A model generated the notes under the pieces. That model had not been told where the DNA came from. It searched no databases and saw only the letters and a program-made list of their open reading frames with translations. 35,797 bases of DNA from Candidatus Paralachnospira caecorum (GTDB taxonomy: Bacteria; Bacillota; Clostridia; Lachnospirales; Lachnospiraceae): assembly GCA_904379015.1 (NCBI GenBank), contig CAJFHG010000029.1, positions 1-35,797 on the forward strand. The letters are read 5' to 3'. Of the stretch, positions 7,563-15,871 are shown in pieces (the stretch's first letter is position 1; each line of letters begins with the position of its first letter). Position numbers and translations under genes: made by a program.

Positions 7563-8075
7563 TCACAGCAGCGCTTCTCTCCACAGCCCGGCCAGCCGCT
7601 CCACGGAATAGGCGGCATTGGCAGGACTGGTGGACGGGAGCTTCACGGCCGGCCGCCCGGTCTGCTCCCTCAAGAACTTTTCATACAGTTTGTAGGAGGT
7701 TCCTCCATTGCAGCCGATCCGTTCAATATGCGCGGTTTCCAGGATCACTGACAGATCATTGGGAACCACATTCCGGATGCTGCTGTCGCTGGAACCTTCA
7801 ATTTCACAGCTGGCGATCACATCCCATACGGCGATTCCATTCTTCAGAAGAAACGCCTTTTTCTCTTCCGTGGTCTGCGGAACACTGCCCCGGCAGACAT
7901 TCCCGCTGCATGCGCAGTCTCCGAACAAAACCGCCATCACCTTCCAGAACCGGTTCTGGGGATGACCGTAAAAAAACGCGGCCTCTCTCGATTTCACCGA
8001 GGGAAAACTGCCCAGGATCAGAATCCTGGAATGACAGTCAAATACCGGCGGTATCTCATGCACTACTTTTTCCAT
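7563..8075 (-). CDS. uracil/hypoxanthine-DNA glycosylase-like protein
   Basis: 170 aa. It belongs to the uracil-DNA glycosylase superfamily and looks most like the DNA-deoxyinosine (hypoxanthine-DNA) glycosylase branch, family 6. Visible motifs are ILGSFPS (residues 20-26), the aromatic YGHPQNRFW (36-44) and the C-terminal LPSTSPANA (146-154). The role would be removal of deaminated bases from DNA. The ATG at 8075 has GGGAG upstream. The nitroreductase gene lies 57 bases upstream in the same direction, so a shared transcript is possible. The exact substrate within the superfamily is inferred from motif resemblance only. Confidence 0.85.
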   Translation of the reverse strand: MEKVVHEIPPVFDCHSRILILGSFPSVKSREAAFFYGHPQNRFWKVMAVLFGDCACSGNVCRGSVPQTTEEKKAFLLKNGIAVWDVIASCEIEGSSDSSIRNVVPNDLSVILETAHIERIGCNGGTSYKLYEKFLREQTGRPAVKLPSTSPANAAYSVERLAGLWREALL

Positions 8076-8132
8076 TTTGTTCTCCCGTCCAGCCTTTTCT
8101 CTCTGTCCTCCGGCATTTCTGCCCTGTCCCGT

Positions 8133-8651
8133 TTATACCCGGATGATATATCCTTCCTTCCTGGGCTTCGCTTCCGGATATTCCCCGTCCGCGTAGCCAA
8201 GAATGCAGTGGCCGATGCCTTCATACCGGTCATCCAGTCCCCACTCCTTCAGAAGCGCTTTTCCCTCCTCCGAGGAGAAGACCTCTCTCGCTCTGTGGAT
8301 CCAGCAGGAGCCGAGTCCCGCCGCGTGGGCGGCATTCAGCAGATTTCCCATTACCAGGCTTCCGTCTTCCCTGTAAGTGGGAATGGTACTGTCGGCAAGT
8401 ACGACAATGACGGTAGGCGCCCCGTAGAACGGATCTGAGGAGAGGCCCATGACTGCCGCGTTCATGGCAGAAAGCTTTTTCACCATATCCGGATCCTGCA
8501 CAACAACCATGACCGGCGACTGGCGGCCCATTCCCGTAGGGGCATAAAGACCTGCCTCCAGAACCTGGTTCAGCTCTTCTTCCGTAATCTGCTCCGGCTT
8601 ATAGGCTCTGATGCTCCGTCTTGTTTTTAAATCTTTCAGTGTTTCTCTCAT
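8133..8651 (-). CDS. nitroreductase family flavoprotein
   Basis: 172 aa. An FMN-dependent oxidoreductase of the nitroreductase superfamily. The N-terminal RRSIRAYKPEQITEEEL is the usual FMN phosphate-binding start, and LNAAHAAGLGSCWIH and the C-terminal ILGYADGEYP are typical. The natural substrate is not predictable. The start chosen is the ATG at 8651, with GGAGGT eight bases upstream; an in-frame ATG 16 codons earlier at 8699 lacks a site. It is divergent from the DUF4190 gene across a 199-base region. Confidence 0.9.
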   Translation of the reverse strand: MRETLKDLKTRRSIRAYKPEQITEEELNQVLEAGLYAPTGMGRQSPVMVVVQDPDMVKKLSAMNAAVMGLSSDPFYGAPTVIVVLADSTIPTYREDGSLVMGNLLNAAHAAGLGSCWIHRAREVFSSEEGKALLKEWGLDDRYEGIGHCILGYADGEYPEAKPRKEGYIIRV

Positions 8652-8740
8652 AAAACAGACCTCCAATCCTGATTGACTTTTACATTCCCATTGTATCATA
8701 TTTCACATTCCAGCAGGACATATGTTTTTTGATTCCGTCA

Positions 8741-8769
8741 TTGAGTTTTGGCGTTCCCTGTCATATAAT
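8741..8769 (+). promoter_or_regulatory. sigma-A promoter of the DUF4190-NYN pair
   Basis: TTGAGT (8741-8746), 17-base spacer, perfect TATAAT (8764-8769). The predicted start is near 8776, inside the left arm of the hairpin at 8774-8825. Confidence 0.8.
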
Positions 8770-8773
8770 AAAG

Positions 8774-8825
8774 ATAGCGCCGGCCTGAAACCTGCAGCAG
8801 AATTTCTTTCACGCACCGGCGCTAT
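8774..8825 (+). repeat. 10-bp inverted repeat at the mRNA 5' end
   Basis: ATAGCGCCGG (8774-8783) and CCGGCGCTAT (8816-8825) are perfect complements with a 32-base loop. It lies at the predicted transcript start and before the ribosome binding site, so it probably forms a 5' stem-loop in the leader. Confidence 0.75.
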
Positions 8826-8850
8826 TCTTGAAGAAAGGCGGAAGATAGAT

Positions 8851-9405
8851 ATGTATTGTACCAATTGCGGCAAAGAGCTTCCCGACGGCGCGTCTGTCTG
8901 CGACGAATGCGGCACGCCCACCGGCAGCCAGGATGCCAGACAGGAAAATACAGCCGGAGGACACCGTCCTTACATGGATTATCAGCCCTTTTCAGGCGGA
9001 GAAACCACGTATGGGCAGCAGGATTCCAGGCAGGAAAACTCTTATGGACAGCAGGATCCTTACGGACAGCAGAACGCATATGACTACGACCAGCAGAATC
9101 CCTACCGGAACAGCCAGTACGGCGGCCGGAGAGACCCGGAGGGGCATACGGGACTTGCCATCGCAGGATTTGTCCTTGGCATCATCGGGATCTGCAGCTG
9201 CTGCATTCCCATATTAAGCATTCCCATCGGCGTTCTCGGACTGATCTTCAGCATCATCGGCCTGAAATCCTCCTACCGCGGACTTGCCATCGCGGGCGTC
9301 GTCTTAAACGTGATCGCCATCGTTCTCGGCATCCTGATGATCCTCGTGGTCCTGGTCAGCGACGACCATTACATTCATTATTACTGGAATCTGTATGACT
9401 ACTGA
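8851..9405 (+). CDS. zinc-ribbon / DUF4190 membrane protein
   Basis: 184 aa. Residues 1-22 are a zinc ribbon (CTNCGKELPDGASVCDEC). Residues about 25-95 are a disordered, Gln/Tyr-rich stretch with repeated YGQQD/YGQQN units. The C-terminal part has two hydrophobic segments (about 100-135 and 140-170) of DUF4190 type (LAIAGFVLGIIG...RGLAIAGVVLNVIAIVLGI). It is an integral membrane protein of unknown role. The start at 8851 is chosen because the zinc ribbon begins there and GGCGGAAG lies just upstream; the frame is open further upstream, but that part overlaps the promoter. The NYN gene follows after 43 bases, probably on the same transcript. Confidence 0.85.
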   Translation: MYCTNCGKELPDGASVCDECGTPTGSQDARQENTAGGHRPYMDYQPFSGGETTYGQQDSRQENSYGQQDPYGQQNAYDYDQQNPYRNSQYGGRRDPEGHTGLAIAGFVLGIIGICSCCIPILSIPIGVLGLIFSIIGLKSSYRGLAIAGVVLNVIAIVLGILMILVVLVSDDHYIHYYWNLYDY

Positions 9406-9448
9406 CCGCGTTCCGAATCCGATACTATGAAACCGGGGGAGTTTATTT

Positions 9449-10300
9449 ATGAATAAGGACTTAAAATTCGCCATACTGATCGATGCTGACAATATTTCCG
9501 AAAAATACGTGAAGATCATCCTGGAAGAAACCGCAAAAAGCGGCATCGCCACCTACAAAAGAATCTACGGAGACTGGACCAATCCCCAGTTGGGTTCCTG
9601 GAAAAAGATCCTGCTGGACAATTCCATCATCCCGATCCAGCAATACGGCTACACCACGGGAAAAAGCTCCACCGATTCGGCCATGATCATTGACGCCATG
9701 GATATTTTATATTCCGGCACTGTAGACGGCTTCTGCATCTGCTCCTCGGACAGCGACTTTACCCGCCTGGTGGCCAGGCTCCGGGAGTCCGGCATGCAGG
9801 TGATCGGGATGGGGGAAAGCAAGACGCCGAAGCCTTTTATCTCTGCCTGCAATCAGTTTAAATATCTGGATATCCTGTTTTCCAACCAGCAGGAGGAAGA
9901 AACGCCCAAGGCTTCAGCCAAAAAAGCGGAACCGGCGTCTGCCTCGAAGGGGAAGGCCGATGCCTCTCCCGCTTCCCAGCCGCAGGAAAATGCCAAAGCC
10001 AGGAAAAAGGAGCTGGAACCCCAGACCAATTTAAAGGAAATCAAAAAGGCAATCCTCTCTCTGGTGGACGAATGCTCCGACGACGACGGGTGGATCTTTT
10101 CAGCGGAGCTTGGAAACCAGCTCGCCAAACGTTATCCGGATTTTGATGTGCGCAACTTCGGTTTTTCCAAATTCACGCCGTTTATCAATTCTCTTGGCCT
10201 CTTCGACGTCAAGCGGAACCAGGCCAATTCCAACAGCAACGTACAGCTGGTATACTTTAAGATCAAAGATCCGAAAGACTTATCAAAAAAAGGAAAATAA
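9449..10300 (+). CDS. NYN domain protein with C-terminal OST-HTH/LOTUS domain
   Basis: 283 aa. The N-terminal NYN (LabA/DUF88-like, PIN-related) domain covers residues 5-145; acidic residues expected at the metal site are visible at D12, D76, D101 and D103 (ILIDADN, SSTDSAMIIDAMD, SSDSDF). An Ala/Lys/Glu-rich linker (about 147-193) leads to an OST-HTH/LOTUS-like domain (194-275, with KRYPDFDVRNFGFSKFTPFI). Known relatives are linked to RNA metabolism, so a ribonuclease or RNA-binding role is likely but unproven. The start has GGGGGAG upstream. It ends directly in a terminator hairpin shared with the convergent aldehyde dehydrogenase gene. Confidence 0.9.
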   Translation: MNKDLKFAILIDADNISEKYVKIILEETAKSGIATYKRIYGDWTNPQLGSWKKILLDNSIIPIQQYGYTTGKSSTDSAMIIDAMDILYSGTVDGFCICSSDSDFTRLVARLRESGMQVIGMGESKTPKPFISACNQFKYLDILFSNQQEEETPKASAKKAEPASASKGKADASPASQPQENAKARKKELEPQTNLKEIKKAILSLVDECSDDDGWIFSAELGNQLAKRYPDFDVRNFGFSKFTPFINSLGLFDVKRNQANSNSNVQLVYFKIKDPKDLSKKGK

Positions 10301-10324
10301 AAGGGGCCGGAAGCCCCTTTTTTA
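10299..10324. terminator. bidirectional terminator between convergent genes
   Basis: AAAAGGGGC pairs with GCCCCTTTT around the loop CGGAA, overlapping the NYN stop codon. T-runs follow on the plus strand (TTTTTTATTTT) and on the minus strand (TTTTATTTTCC), so it serves both the NYN and aldehyde dehydrogenase genes. Confidence 0.9.
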
Positions 10325-10349
10325 TTTTCCTCTCTGAAAACCGCCGCTG

Positions 10350-11720
10350 TCATTTCAGGAAAAACTTCAGGAGCTTTTCCTTTCCTTTTGTGTACGGCTG
10401 ATAGCGGATCGGCAGGTCGATCCAGTTATATTTCTTTACAATGCTCTTCTCGTGGCTGAATGTCTCAAAGCTCCATTTTCCGTGATAGCTGCCCATTCCG
10501 CTGCTGCCAACGCCTCCAAAGCCCATGCGGGAAGTGGCCAGATGGATGATGGTGTCATTGACGCAGCCGCCGCCGAAGCTCAGATTCTGAAGCAGCCGTT
10601 TCTCCACATCCTTTCTGGTGGTAAAAATATAGCAGGCCAGCGGCTTTTCCCGCTCCCTGACAAACCGCTCCGCCTCATCGACGGAAGAAAACGTGAGGAC
10701 CGGAAGGACGGGGCCGAAAATCTCTTCCTGCATCACCGGCGCCTCCGCCTTCACACCGTCCAGGATCACCGGCGCGATCTGAAGCGTAGTCTCATTCGCC
10801 TCCCCGCCGGTCAGGACCGTTTCTCCCTCCAGCAGTCCCAGGATCCGGCGGTAATGCTTCTCATTGATGATCTTCGGATAATCCGGATTCTCCAGAGGCT
10901 TCTCTCCGTACATGTTTCGGATCTCCTGCTTCAGGAGCGCCAGGAACGGTTCCTTCACAGAATCCTGGACCAGAAGATAATCCGGCGCCACGCAGGTCTG
11001 CCCCGCGTTCAGGTATTTTCCGAAGGCCAGACGCCTGGCGGCAATCTTCAGATTTGCCGATTCCTCCACGATACAGGGGCTCTTCCCGCCCAGTTCCAGC
11101 GTGACCGGCGTCAGATGCCTGGAAGCCTTCTCCATGACCAGCTTTCCCACTGTGACTCCGCCCGTGAAAAAAATGTAATCAAAGCGCTGCTCCAGAAGCG
11201 CCGTGTTTTCCACCCGGCCGCCTTCGACTACCGCCACGTATTCCGGAGGAAAGACGGCCTCGATCAGCTCCCTGATGACCGCTGACGTAGCCGGCGCGTA
11301 AGCAGAAGGCTTCAGGATGCAGCAGTTTCCCGCCGCAATGGCGCCCGCCAGCGGTTCCATGCAGAGCATAAAGGGATAATTCCAGGGGGACATGATCAGG
11401 ACCACCCCGTAAGGCTCCCTCATCCGGAAGCTTTTGCTGTGGAACTGGGCCAGGGGAGAGAGGGATCTCTTCGGCCGCGCGTACCCCCGCAGATGCTTTT
11501 TCATGTATCCGAGCTCCGAAAGCGTCAGGCCGGTCTCTGTCATATAAGACTCAAAATCCGACTTATGCAGATCCTGTTTCAGCGCCTCATGGATCTGCGG
11601 CTCCCGTTTCCGGATCTCCTCACGCAGTCTTTCAAGAGCCTGCAAACGAAAAACCACGGGCCTGGTAGAGCCTGTGGCAAAATAGCTTCTCTGCTTCTCA
11701 ACAAGTGCCTGAATATCCAT
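10350..11720 (-). CDS. aldehyde dehydrogenase (class 3 / fatty-aldehyde type)
   Basis: 456 aa, similar in length to the class 3 and fatty-aldehyde dehydrogenases. It would oxidise aldehydes to acids with NAD(P). Catalytic residues are visible: N114 (SPWNYP), K137 (LKPSA), E209 (LELGGKSP) and nucleophile C243 (AGQTCVAP). The C-terminus (after about 430) is basic and hydrophobic. The ATG at 11720 has GGAGGG upstream; that site overlaps the end of yjbQ, whose stop is only 6 bases away, so the two are in one operon. The physiological substrate is not evident. Confidence 0.92.
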   Translation of the reverse strand: MDIQALVEKQRSYFATGSTRPVVFRLQALERLREEIRKREPQIHEALKQDLHKSDFESYMTETGLTLSELGYMKKHLRGYARPKRSLSPLAQFHSKSFRMREPYGVVLIMSPWNYPFMLCMEPLAGAIAAGNCCILKPSAYAPATSAVIRELIEAVFPPEYVAVVEGGRVENTALLEQRFDYIFFTGGVTVGKLVMEKASRHLTPVTLELGGKSPCIVEESANLKIAARRLAFGKYLNAGQTCVAPDYLLVQDSVKEPFLALLKQEIRNMYGEKPLENPDYPKIINEKHYRRILGLLEGETVLTGGEANETTLQIAPVILDGVKAEAPVMQEEIFGPVLPVLTFSSVDEAERFVREREKPLACYIFTTRKDVEKRLLQNLSFGGGCVNDTIIHLATSRMGFGGVGSSGMGSYHGKWSFETFSHEKSIVKKYNWIDLPIRYQPYTKGKEKLLKFFLK

Positions 11721-11726
11721 CTGGTC

Positions 11727-12131
11727 TTATCCCTCCATCACCTTCACATAAAACGTCCGCTGCCTCGGCCCGTCAAATTCACATAAATACAGATCCTGCC
11801 AGACCCCGAGAATGATCTCTCCCTCTTCCAGTATGAGGGTCACCGACGCCCCCATCGTGGAGGCCTTCACATGAGCATGGGAATTCCCCTCATAATGTCT
11901 GTAGCGGATATCCTTTGTCGGATATGCCTTTTCCATCGCGTAAAGCATATCCTGGATCACGTCCGGATCCGCGTTTTCATTGATGGTGAGACCTGCCGTT
12001 GTATGAGGACAGTGAACGACGACAATGCCGTTTTTTATGCCGCTTTCCTTAACATCCTTTTTGACTGTATCGGTAATTTTTACCATGTCCCGACGCTCTG
12101 AAATAATGATATTGTGTTTGAACAAATTCAT
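11727..12131 (-). CDS. yjbQ: YjbQ / UPF0047 family protein
   Basis: 134 aa, full length for the family, some members of which are annotated as secondary thiamine-phosphate synthases; the true physiological role is uncertain. The conserved blocks are HCPHTTAGLTINENADPDV (40-58), SHAHVKASTMG (84-94) and VWQDLYLCEFDGPR (110-123), holding the histidines H43, H85 and H87 expected for metal or phosphate binding. The ATG at 12131 follows a clear GGAGGG. The aldehyde dehydrogenase gene follows after 6 bases. Confidence 0.9.
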   Translation of the reverse strand: MNLFKHNIIISERRDMVKITDTVKKDVKESGIKNGIVVVHCPHTTAGLTINENADPDVIQDMLYAMEKAYPTKDIRYRHYEGNSHAHVKASTMGASVTLILEEGEIILGVWQDLYLCEFDGPRQRTFYVKVMEG

Positions 12132-12182
12132 AAAAATCCCTCCACACGAAAACAGTATCGCGATTTCATCAAATATACATAT

Positions 12183-12210
12183 AGTATATCACATTTCTCA
12201 CTAAATCAAA
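12183..12210 (-). promoter_or_regulatory. candidate yjbQ promoter
   Basis: On the minus strand TTTGAT (12205-12210), 16 bases, TATACT (12183-12188), in an AT-rich gap between the small zinc-ribbon gene and yjbQ. The -35 match is partial. Confidence 0.45.
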
Positions 12211-12222
12211 GCGTTTTCTCAA

Positions 12223-12408
12223 TTATGAATCCTGATTCCTGAACTTCTCTGAGATCTGCTCCCGTTCCTCCCGGCTCATCTCCACCCATTCTGTATAGGG
12301 GATGCCGCAGGGCTTCATCTGCGCCCCGCACTGATAACATTCCGCCTTCAGAAATTTTGAGACGATCCGGATCTTGCCGCATTCAGGACATACGAATACC
12401 CGAATCAC
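12223..12408 (-). CDS. small zinc-ribbon protein
   Basis: 61 aa, unknown function. Two CxxC pairs (C7/C10 and C24/C27) form a zinc ribbon; the remainder (PYTEWVEMSREEREQISEKF) looks helical. The start codon is GTG at 12408, with AGAGGAAG just upstream. It lies 90 bases after prfA in the same direction, so it is probably the last part of the rpmE-prfA transcript. The compact zinc ribbon, the good ribosome binding site and the lack of overlap make it a real gene. Confidence 0.75.
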   Translation of the reverse strand: MIRVFVCPECGKIRIVSKFLKAECYQCGAQMKPCGIPYTEWVEMSREEREQISEKFRNQDS

Positions 12409-12498
12409 AACACTTCCTCTTTTCCCGTCTTTTTTTGCGGCGCGATCCGTCCCGCGCCGTCTCCGCGCTCTCCGCCGGCAGCCCGCTGCTTCTGTCTG

Positions 12499-13572
12499 TT
12501 ATTCCTCATTGAGACTGCTCAGCTTGGCCGCCTGGTCCGCGGCGATGCACGCGTCAATGATCTCCTGGATATCGCCGTTCAGGATCTTTTCCAGCTTGTA
12601 CAGGGTCAGGCCGATCCTGTGATCCGTCACCCGTCCCTGGGGGAAATTATAGGTCCTGATCTTTTCTGAACGGTCCCCGGTGCCGATCTGGCTTCTCCGG
12701 GCCTCCGCCTCCGCGTCGTGGGCCTTCTGCCGTTCTATGTCGTACAGCTTCGCCCGCAGCAGCGCGAATGCCTTGGCTTTATTCTGAAGCTGGGATTTTT
12801 CTGTCTGGCTGTACACCACGATTCCGGTGGGATAATGAGTCAGCCGCACTGCCGAATCCGTAGTGTTGACGCACTGCCCGCCGTTTCCGGAGGCGCGCAT
12901 CACATCGATGCGGATATCCTTCTCATCAATATGGACATCGACCTCCTCCGCTTCCGGCATCACCGCCACCGTCACCGTGGAGGTATGGATCCGTCCGCCC
13001 GATTCGGTCTCCGGCACCCTCTGTACCCTGTGAACGCCGGACTCGTACTTCATCACAGAATAAGCGCCCTGGCCCTTGATCATAAAGCTGACGCTCTTCA
13101 TGCCGCCGATGCCGATCTCATCCGCCTCCATCAGCTCCACCTTCCAGCGTCTGCTCTCAGCATAATGTACGTACATCCGGTAGATCTCGGCCGCGAAAAG
13201 AGCCGCCTCGTCGCCGCCGGCGCCGGCCCGGATCTCCACGATCACGTTCTTGTCATCATTGGGATCCTTCGGAAGAAGCAGGATCTTGAGCTTCTGCTCC
13301 AGCTCTTCTGCCTTCTCTCTGGCTGAAGAAAGCTCCTCCTTGAGCATTTCCCGCATTTCCTCGTCGTTCTCCTCCTCCAGCATGGCCAGGCTGTCCTGAA
13401 TGTCCTGCTTCGCGCTTTTATATTCTTTATATGTCTCCACCACAGGAGCCATATCATTCTGTTCCTTCATCAGCTTCCGGAATCTTGTCTGGTCCTCTAC
13501 CACATATGGATTATTCAGTTCTTCCATGATCTCCTCAAACCGGATCACTAAATCATCCAATCTGTCAAACAT
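12499..13572 (-). CDS. prfA: peptide chain release factor 1
   Basis: 357 aa. RF1 recognises UAA and UAG and triggers peptide release on the ribosome. The GGQ motif is at residues 231-233 ([17 protein letters not shown]), and the codon-reading tripeptide is PET at 187-189, the PxT form of RF1 rather than the SPF of RF2. The ATG at 13572 has GGGAGG upstream. Its first 8 bases overlap the end of prmC, whose product methylates the GGQ glutamine, so enzyme and substrate are translationally coupled. Confidence 0.97.
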   Translation of the reverse strand: MFDRLDDLVIRFEEIMEELNNPYVVEDQTRFRKLMKEQNDMAPVVETYKEYKSAKQDIQDSLAMLEEENDEEMREMLKEELSSAREKAEELEQKLKILLLPKDPNDDKNVIVEIRAGAGGDEAALFAAEIYRMYVHYAESRRWKVELMEADEIGIGGMKSVSFMIKGQGAYSVMKYESGVHRVQRVPETESGGRIHTSTVTVAVMPEAEEVDVHIDEKDIRIDVMRASGNGGQCVNTTDSAVRLTHYPTGIVVYSQTEKSQLQNKAKAFALLRAKLYDIERQKAHDAEAEARRSQIGTGDRSEKIRTYNFPQGRVTDHRIGLTLYKLEKILNGDIQEIIDACIAADQAAKLSSLNEE

Positions 13573-14485
13573 GGCAAATCCTCCCTTTCACAACCCTGTC
13601 ATTTCCTGCCAAATCTCTGATCACTGCCACCTCCGCGAACTGCGCGGCCTCAAACAGTTTCTTTACCGGTTCTCCCTGGTCCCAGCCGATTTCCACATAG
13701 AGCCGTCCGCCGGGATTCAGGTGATCCGGCGCCTGGGCCGCGATCCTTCTGTAAAAGGCAAGACCGTCCGCCTCGCCGTCCAGCGCCAGTCTGGGCTCAT
13801 GATCCTTCACCTCCGGCGCCAGCGTCCCGATCACGCCGCTGGGAATATAAGGCGGATTGGAAACGATCACATCAAAACGGGCAGGCAGACGGCCTGCCTG
13901 TCCAAACACTTCAAACAAATCCGAGCGGACCGTACTGCACCAGGATGCGCACTGCAGCCGCCGGATATTTTCTCCGGCAACCCGGAGGGCTTTTTCCGAA
14001 ATATCGCTGAGAACCACCTGAAGGGACGGACCCGCGCCCTCCGTGAAATACGCTGCCAGATACCGGGCCAGGCTGATTCCGATGCAGCCGGAACCGGTGC
14101 ACAGATCCAGCACCGCCAGATCTCCCGCCCCGTCCTGCTTCCGCTCCGGAATCAGATCCTTCAGGATCTCCTCCACCAGCACCTCCGTATCCTGCCTGGG
14201 GATCAGCACATCTCCATTCACCGCGAATTCCAGCCCCATAAACTCCTGCACGCCCAGGATCTGCTGAAGCGGGATCCTGCTCCCGCGCTGCTCCAGCAGA
14301 TTCCGGAACCGGACGGCAGCCTCTGTTTCTTCCTCCGGGACCGCTGAAGCCGCCCGGAGAAAATAAGAAGCCCGGTCCATGGAAAAACAGTCGGAAAACA
14401 GATACCAGGCGTCCGTCCGGTTCTCTTCGATCCCGCACCACTCCAGGTACTGCTCCGCCTCCCTCAGAAGGCCTCCGTAAGTCAT
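13565..14485 (-). CDS. prmC: release factor glutamine methyltransferase
   Basis: 306 aa from the chosen start. It transfers a methyl group from S-adenosylmethionine to the GGQ glutamine of release factors. The SAM-binding motif is [11 protein letters not shown] (126-136), and the substrate glutamine is held by NPPY (210-213). The start is uncertain: the ATG at 14485 begins [12 protein letters not shown], as family members do, with AAGGGG 11 bases upstream; an ATG at 14548 and a TTG at 14563 would add 21 or 26 residues and overlap the DUF1385 gene. The 3' end overlaps prfA by 8 bases. Confidence 0.93.
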   Translation of the reverse strand: MTYGGLLREAEQYLEWCGIEENRTDAWYLFSDCFSMDRASYFLRAASAVPEEETEAAVRFRNLLEQRGSRIPLQQILGVQEFMGLEFAVNGDVLIPRQDTEVLVEEILKDLIPERKQDGAGDLAVLDLCTGSGCIGISLARYLAAYFTEGAGPSLQVVLSDISEKALRVAGENIRRLQCASWCSTVRSDLFEVFGQAGRLPARFDVIVSNPPYIPSGVIGTLAPEVKDHEPRLALDGEADGLAFYRRIAAQAPDHLNPGGRLYVEIGWDQGEPVKKLFEAAQFAEVAVIRDLAGNDRVVKGRICHV

Positions 14486-14513
14486 CTCTGTCACGGCCCC
14501 TTTTTCTGAGCCG

Positions 14514-15431
14514 TCATGAATAAGATTTTCCGAAATTTTCTTCTTCATATTTTTTCCAGTCAAATACTGCTTCCACCGAGCGGATTCCCACTTCGATCAT
14601 ATCGTCATCCGGCTCTCTGGTAGTCAGTCCCTGCAGCATCAGCCCCGGCTTGCTGATCAGATTGACAAACCAGTTGTCGCTTCTCCCGGCCAGCCGGAGG
14701 ATCTCGTAGGAAATCCCGGCCACCACAGGGATCAGAAGAATGCGGAGCAGGATCCGAAGCCAGAGCACATCCGTCTGGATCACCATGGAAAACACAATGC
14801 TGACCACTACGATAAACAGCAGGAAGCTGGTGCCGCACCGTTTGTGCCGCTTGGAGCTTTTCCGCACATTCTCCACTGTCAGATCCAGACCATGCTCAAT
14901 GCAGTTGATGCACTTATGTTCGGCGCCGTGATACATAAAAACCCGCCGGATATCCTTCATCAGCGAGATCAGAAGAACGTACCCGATAAAAATAGCCAGG
15001 CGGATCAGCCCCTCGATCAGGCCCATCAATACCTTGGAATCGATCCAGTTCCTCAGCAGATTGGAGAGAGACATGGGAAGGATCACGAAAATCCCCACGG
15101 CAAGGCAGACCGCCACACACATGGTAATTCCCATAATAACGCCGTCCCGCTTCTCCGCTTTTGGATCCTTCTCCTGTTCCTCCTCTTCCTCGTAAAAGCT
15201 GGCAGAATAGGAAAGGATCTGCATGCCCAGCTTCATGGAATCCACGAAATTGAAAATTCCTCTGATAAAAGGAATGTTCAGGGCCTTATGTTTATCAATA
15301 AACGACTGATGCGAATCTGTTTTTACTTCAATTTCCTGGTTCGGTTTTCTGACGGCCACCGCGTACTTCTCCTGATTGCGCATCATTACGCCTTCGATCA
15401 CGGCCTGTCCGCCAATCCCTGATGATTTCAT
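14514..15431 (-). CDS. DUF1385 membrane protein (YqhQ-like)
   Basis: 305 aa. The N-terminal IGGQAVIEGVMMRN is diagnostic of the DUF1385 family. Hydrophobic segments about 100-130, 140-165, 200-225 and 225-245 make it a multi-pass membrane protein, with a Cys/His patch YHGAEHKCINC (about 165-176) that could bind metal. The function is unknown. The start chosen is the ATG at 15431, with AGGAGG upstream; a longer frame to 15476 lacks a site. As I recall, the gene commonly sits between rpmE and prmC-prfA in Clostridia, as it does here. Confidence 0.88.
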   Translation of the reverse strand: MKSSGIGGQAVIEGVMMRNQEKYAVAVRKPNQEIEVKTDSHQSFIDKHKALNIPFIRGIFNFVDSMKLGMQILSYSASFYEEEEEQEKDPKAEKRDGVIMGITMCVAVCLAVGIFVILPMSLSNLLRNWIDSKVLMGLIEGLIRLAIFIGYVLLISLMKDIRRVFMYHGAEHKCINCIEHGLDLTVENVRKSSKRHKRCGTSFLLFIVVVSIVFSMVIQTDVLWLRILLRILLIPVVAGISYEILRLAGRSDNWFVNLISKPGLMLQGLTTREPDDDMIEVGIRSVEAVFDWKKYEEENFGKSYS

Positions 15432-15496
15432 CTGTCCGCCTCCTTTTTCACATCTCCGGACCTGCGACGGCAACAATATTCTCCGTATACTAAATA

Positions 15497-15531
15497 AGGT
15501 TGAGATTCCTCCAATACCGAAATCTCAACCT
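15497..15531 (-). terminator. hairpin after rpmE (weak terminator or attenuator)
   Basis: AGGTTGAGATT (15497-15507) and AATCTCAACCT (15521-15531) form a perfect 11-bp stem with a 13-base loop. On the minus strand it is followed by TATTTAG, a weak T-run. It may partly stop transcription after rpmE, so that ribosomal protein L31 is made in excess of the downstream products. Confidence 0.65.
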
Positions 15532-15546
15532 CAATATGTGCATTGC

Positions 15547-15756
15547 TTATTTTGCTGTGTTTACACCATACTTACGGTTAAACTTTTCAATACGTCCGCG
15601 CGCTGCTGCCGCTTTCTGCTGACCGGTATAGAACGGATGGCATTTGGAGCAGATCTCCACATGGATATCTTCCTTTGTAGAGCCAGTCACAAACTCGTTG
15701 CCGCAGTTGCATACTACCTTTGCCTGATGATATTCAGGATGAATTCCTTCTTTCAT
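15547..15756 (-). CDS. rpmE: ribosomal protein L31 (zinc-binding form)
   Basis: 69 aa, a normal length. It is a component of the 50S subunit. Cysteines C16, C18, C36 and C39 ([18 protein letters not shown]) show that it is the zinc-containing C+ form rather than the zinc-free paralogue. The start is the ATG at 15756 with AGAGGTG upstream; the longer reading frame to 15807 runs into the leader. It has its own strong promoter at 15832-15860 and a leader of about 70 bases containing the palindrome CGCATATGCG. Confidence 0.96.
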   Translation of the reverse strand: MKEGIHPEYHQAKVVCNCGNEFVTGSTKEDIHVEICSKCHPFYTGQQKAAAARGRIEKFNRKYGVNTAK

Positions 15757-15831
15757 TTTTTTCACCTCTCTTACGCTTCTTCTATCGCCTGACGCATATG
15801 CGCCCATCTTCTTACTAAAACAGCGAACTCA

Positions 15832-15860
15832 ATTATAACACAGGGAATCTTCTATTGCAA
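15832..15860 (-). promoter_or_regulatory. sigma-A promoter of rpmE
   Basis: On the minus strand TTGCAA (15855-15860), 17 bases, perfect TATAAT (15832-15837). The start point is predicted near 15825. Confidence 0.8.
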
Positions 15861-15871
15861 GCTTTTTTCTG

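Noticed and set aside
12440-12475. GGCGCG/CGCGCC hairpin between prfA and the small zinc-ribbon gene as a terminator
   Set aside because: On the minus strand it is followed by an A-run, not a T-run, so it would not act as an intrinsic terminator.
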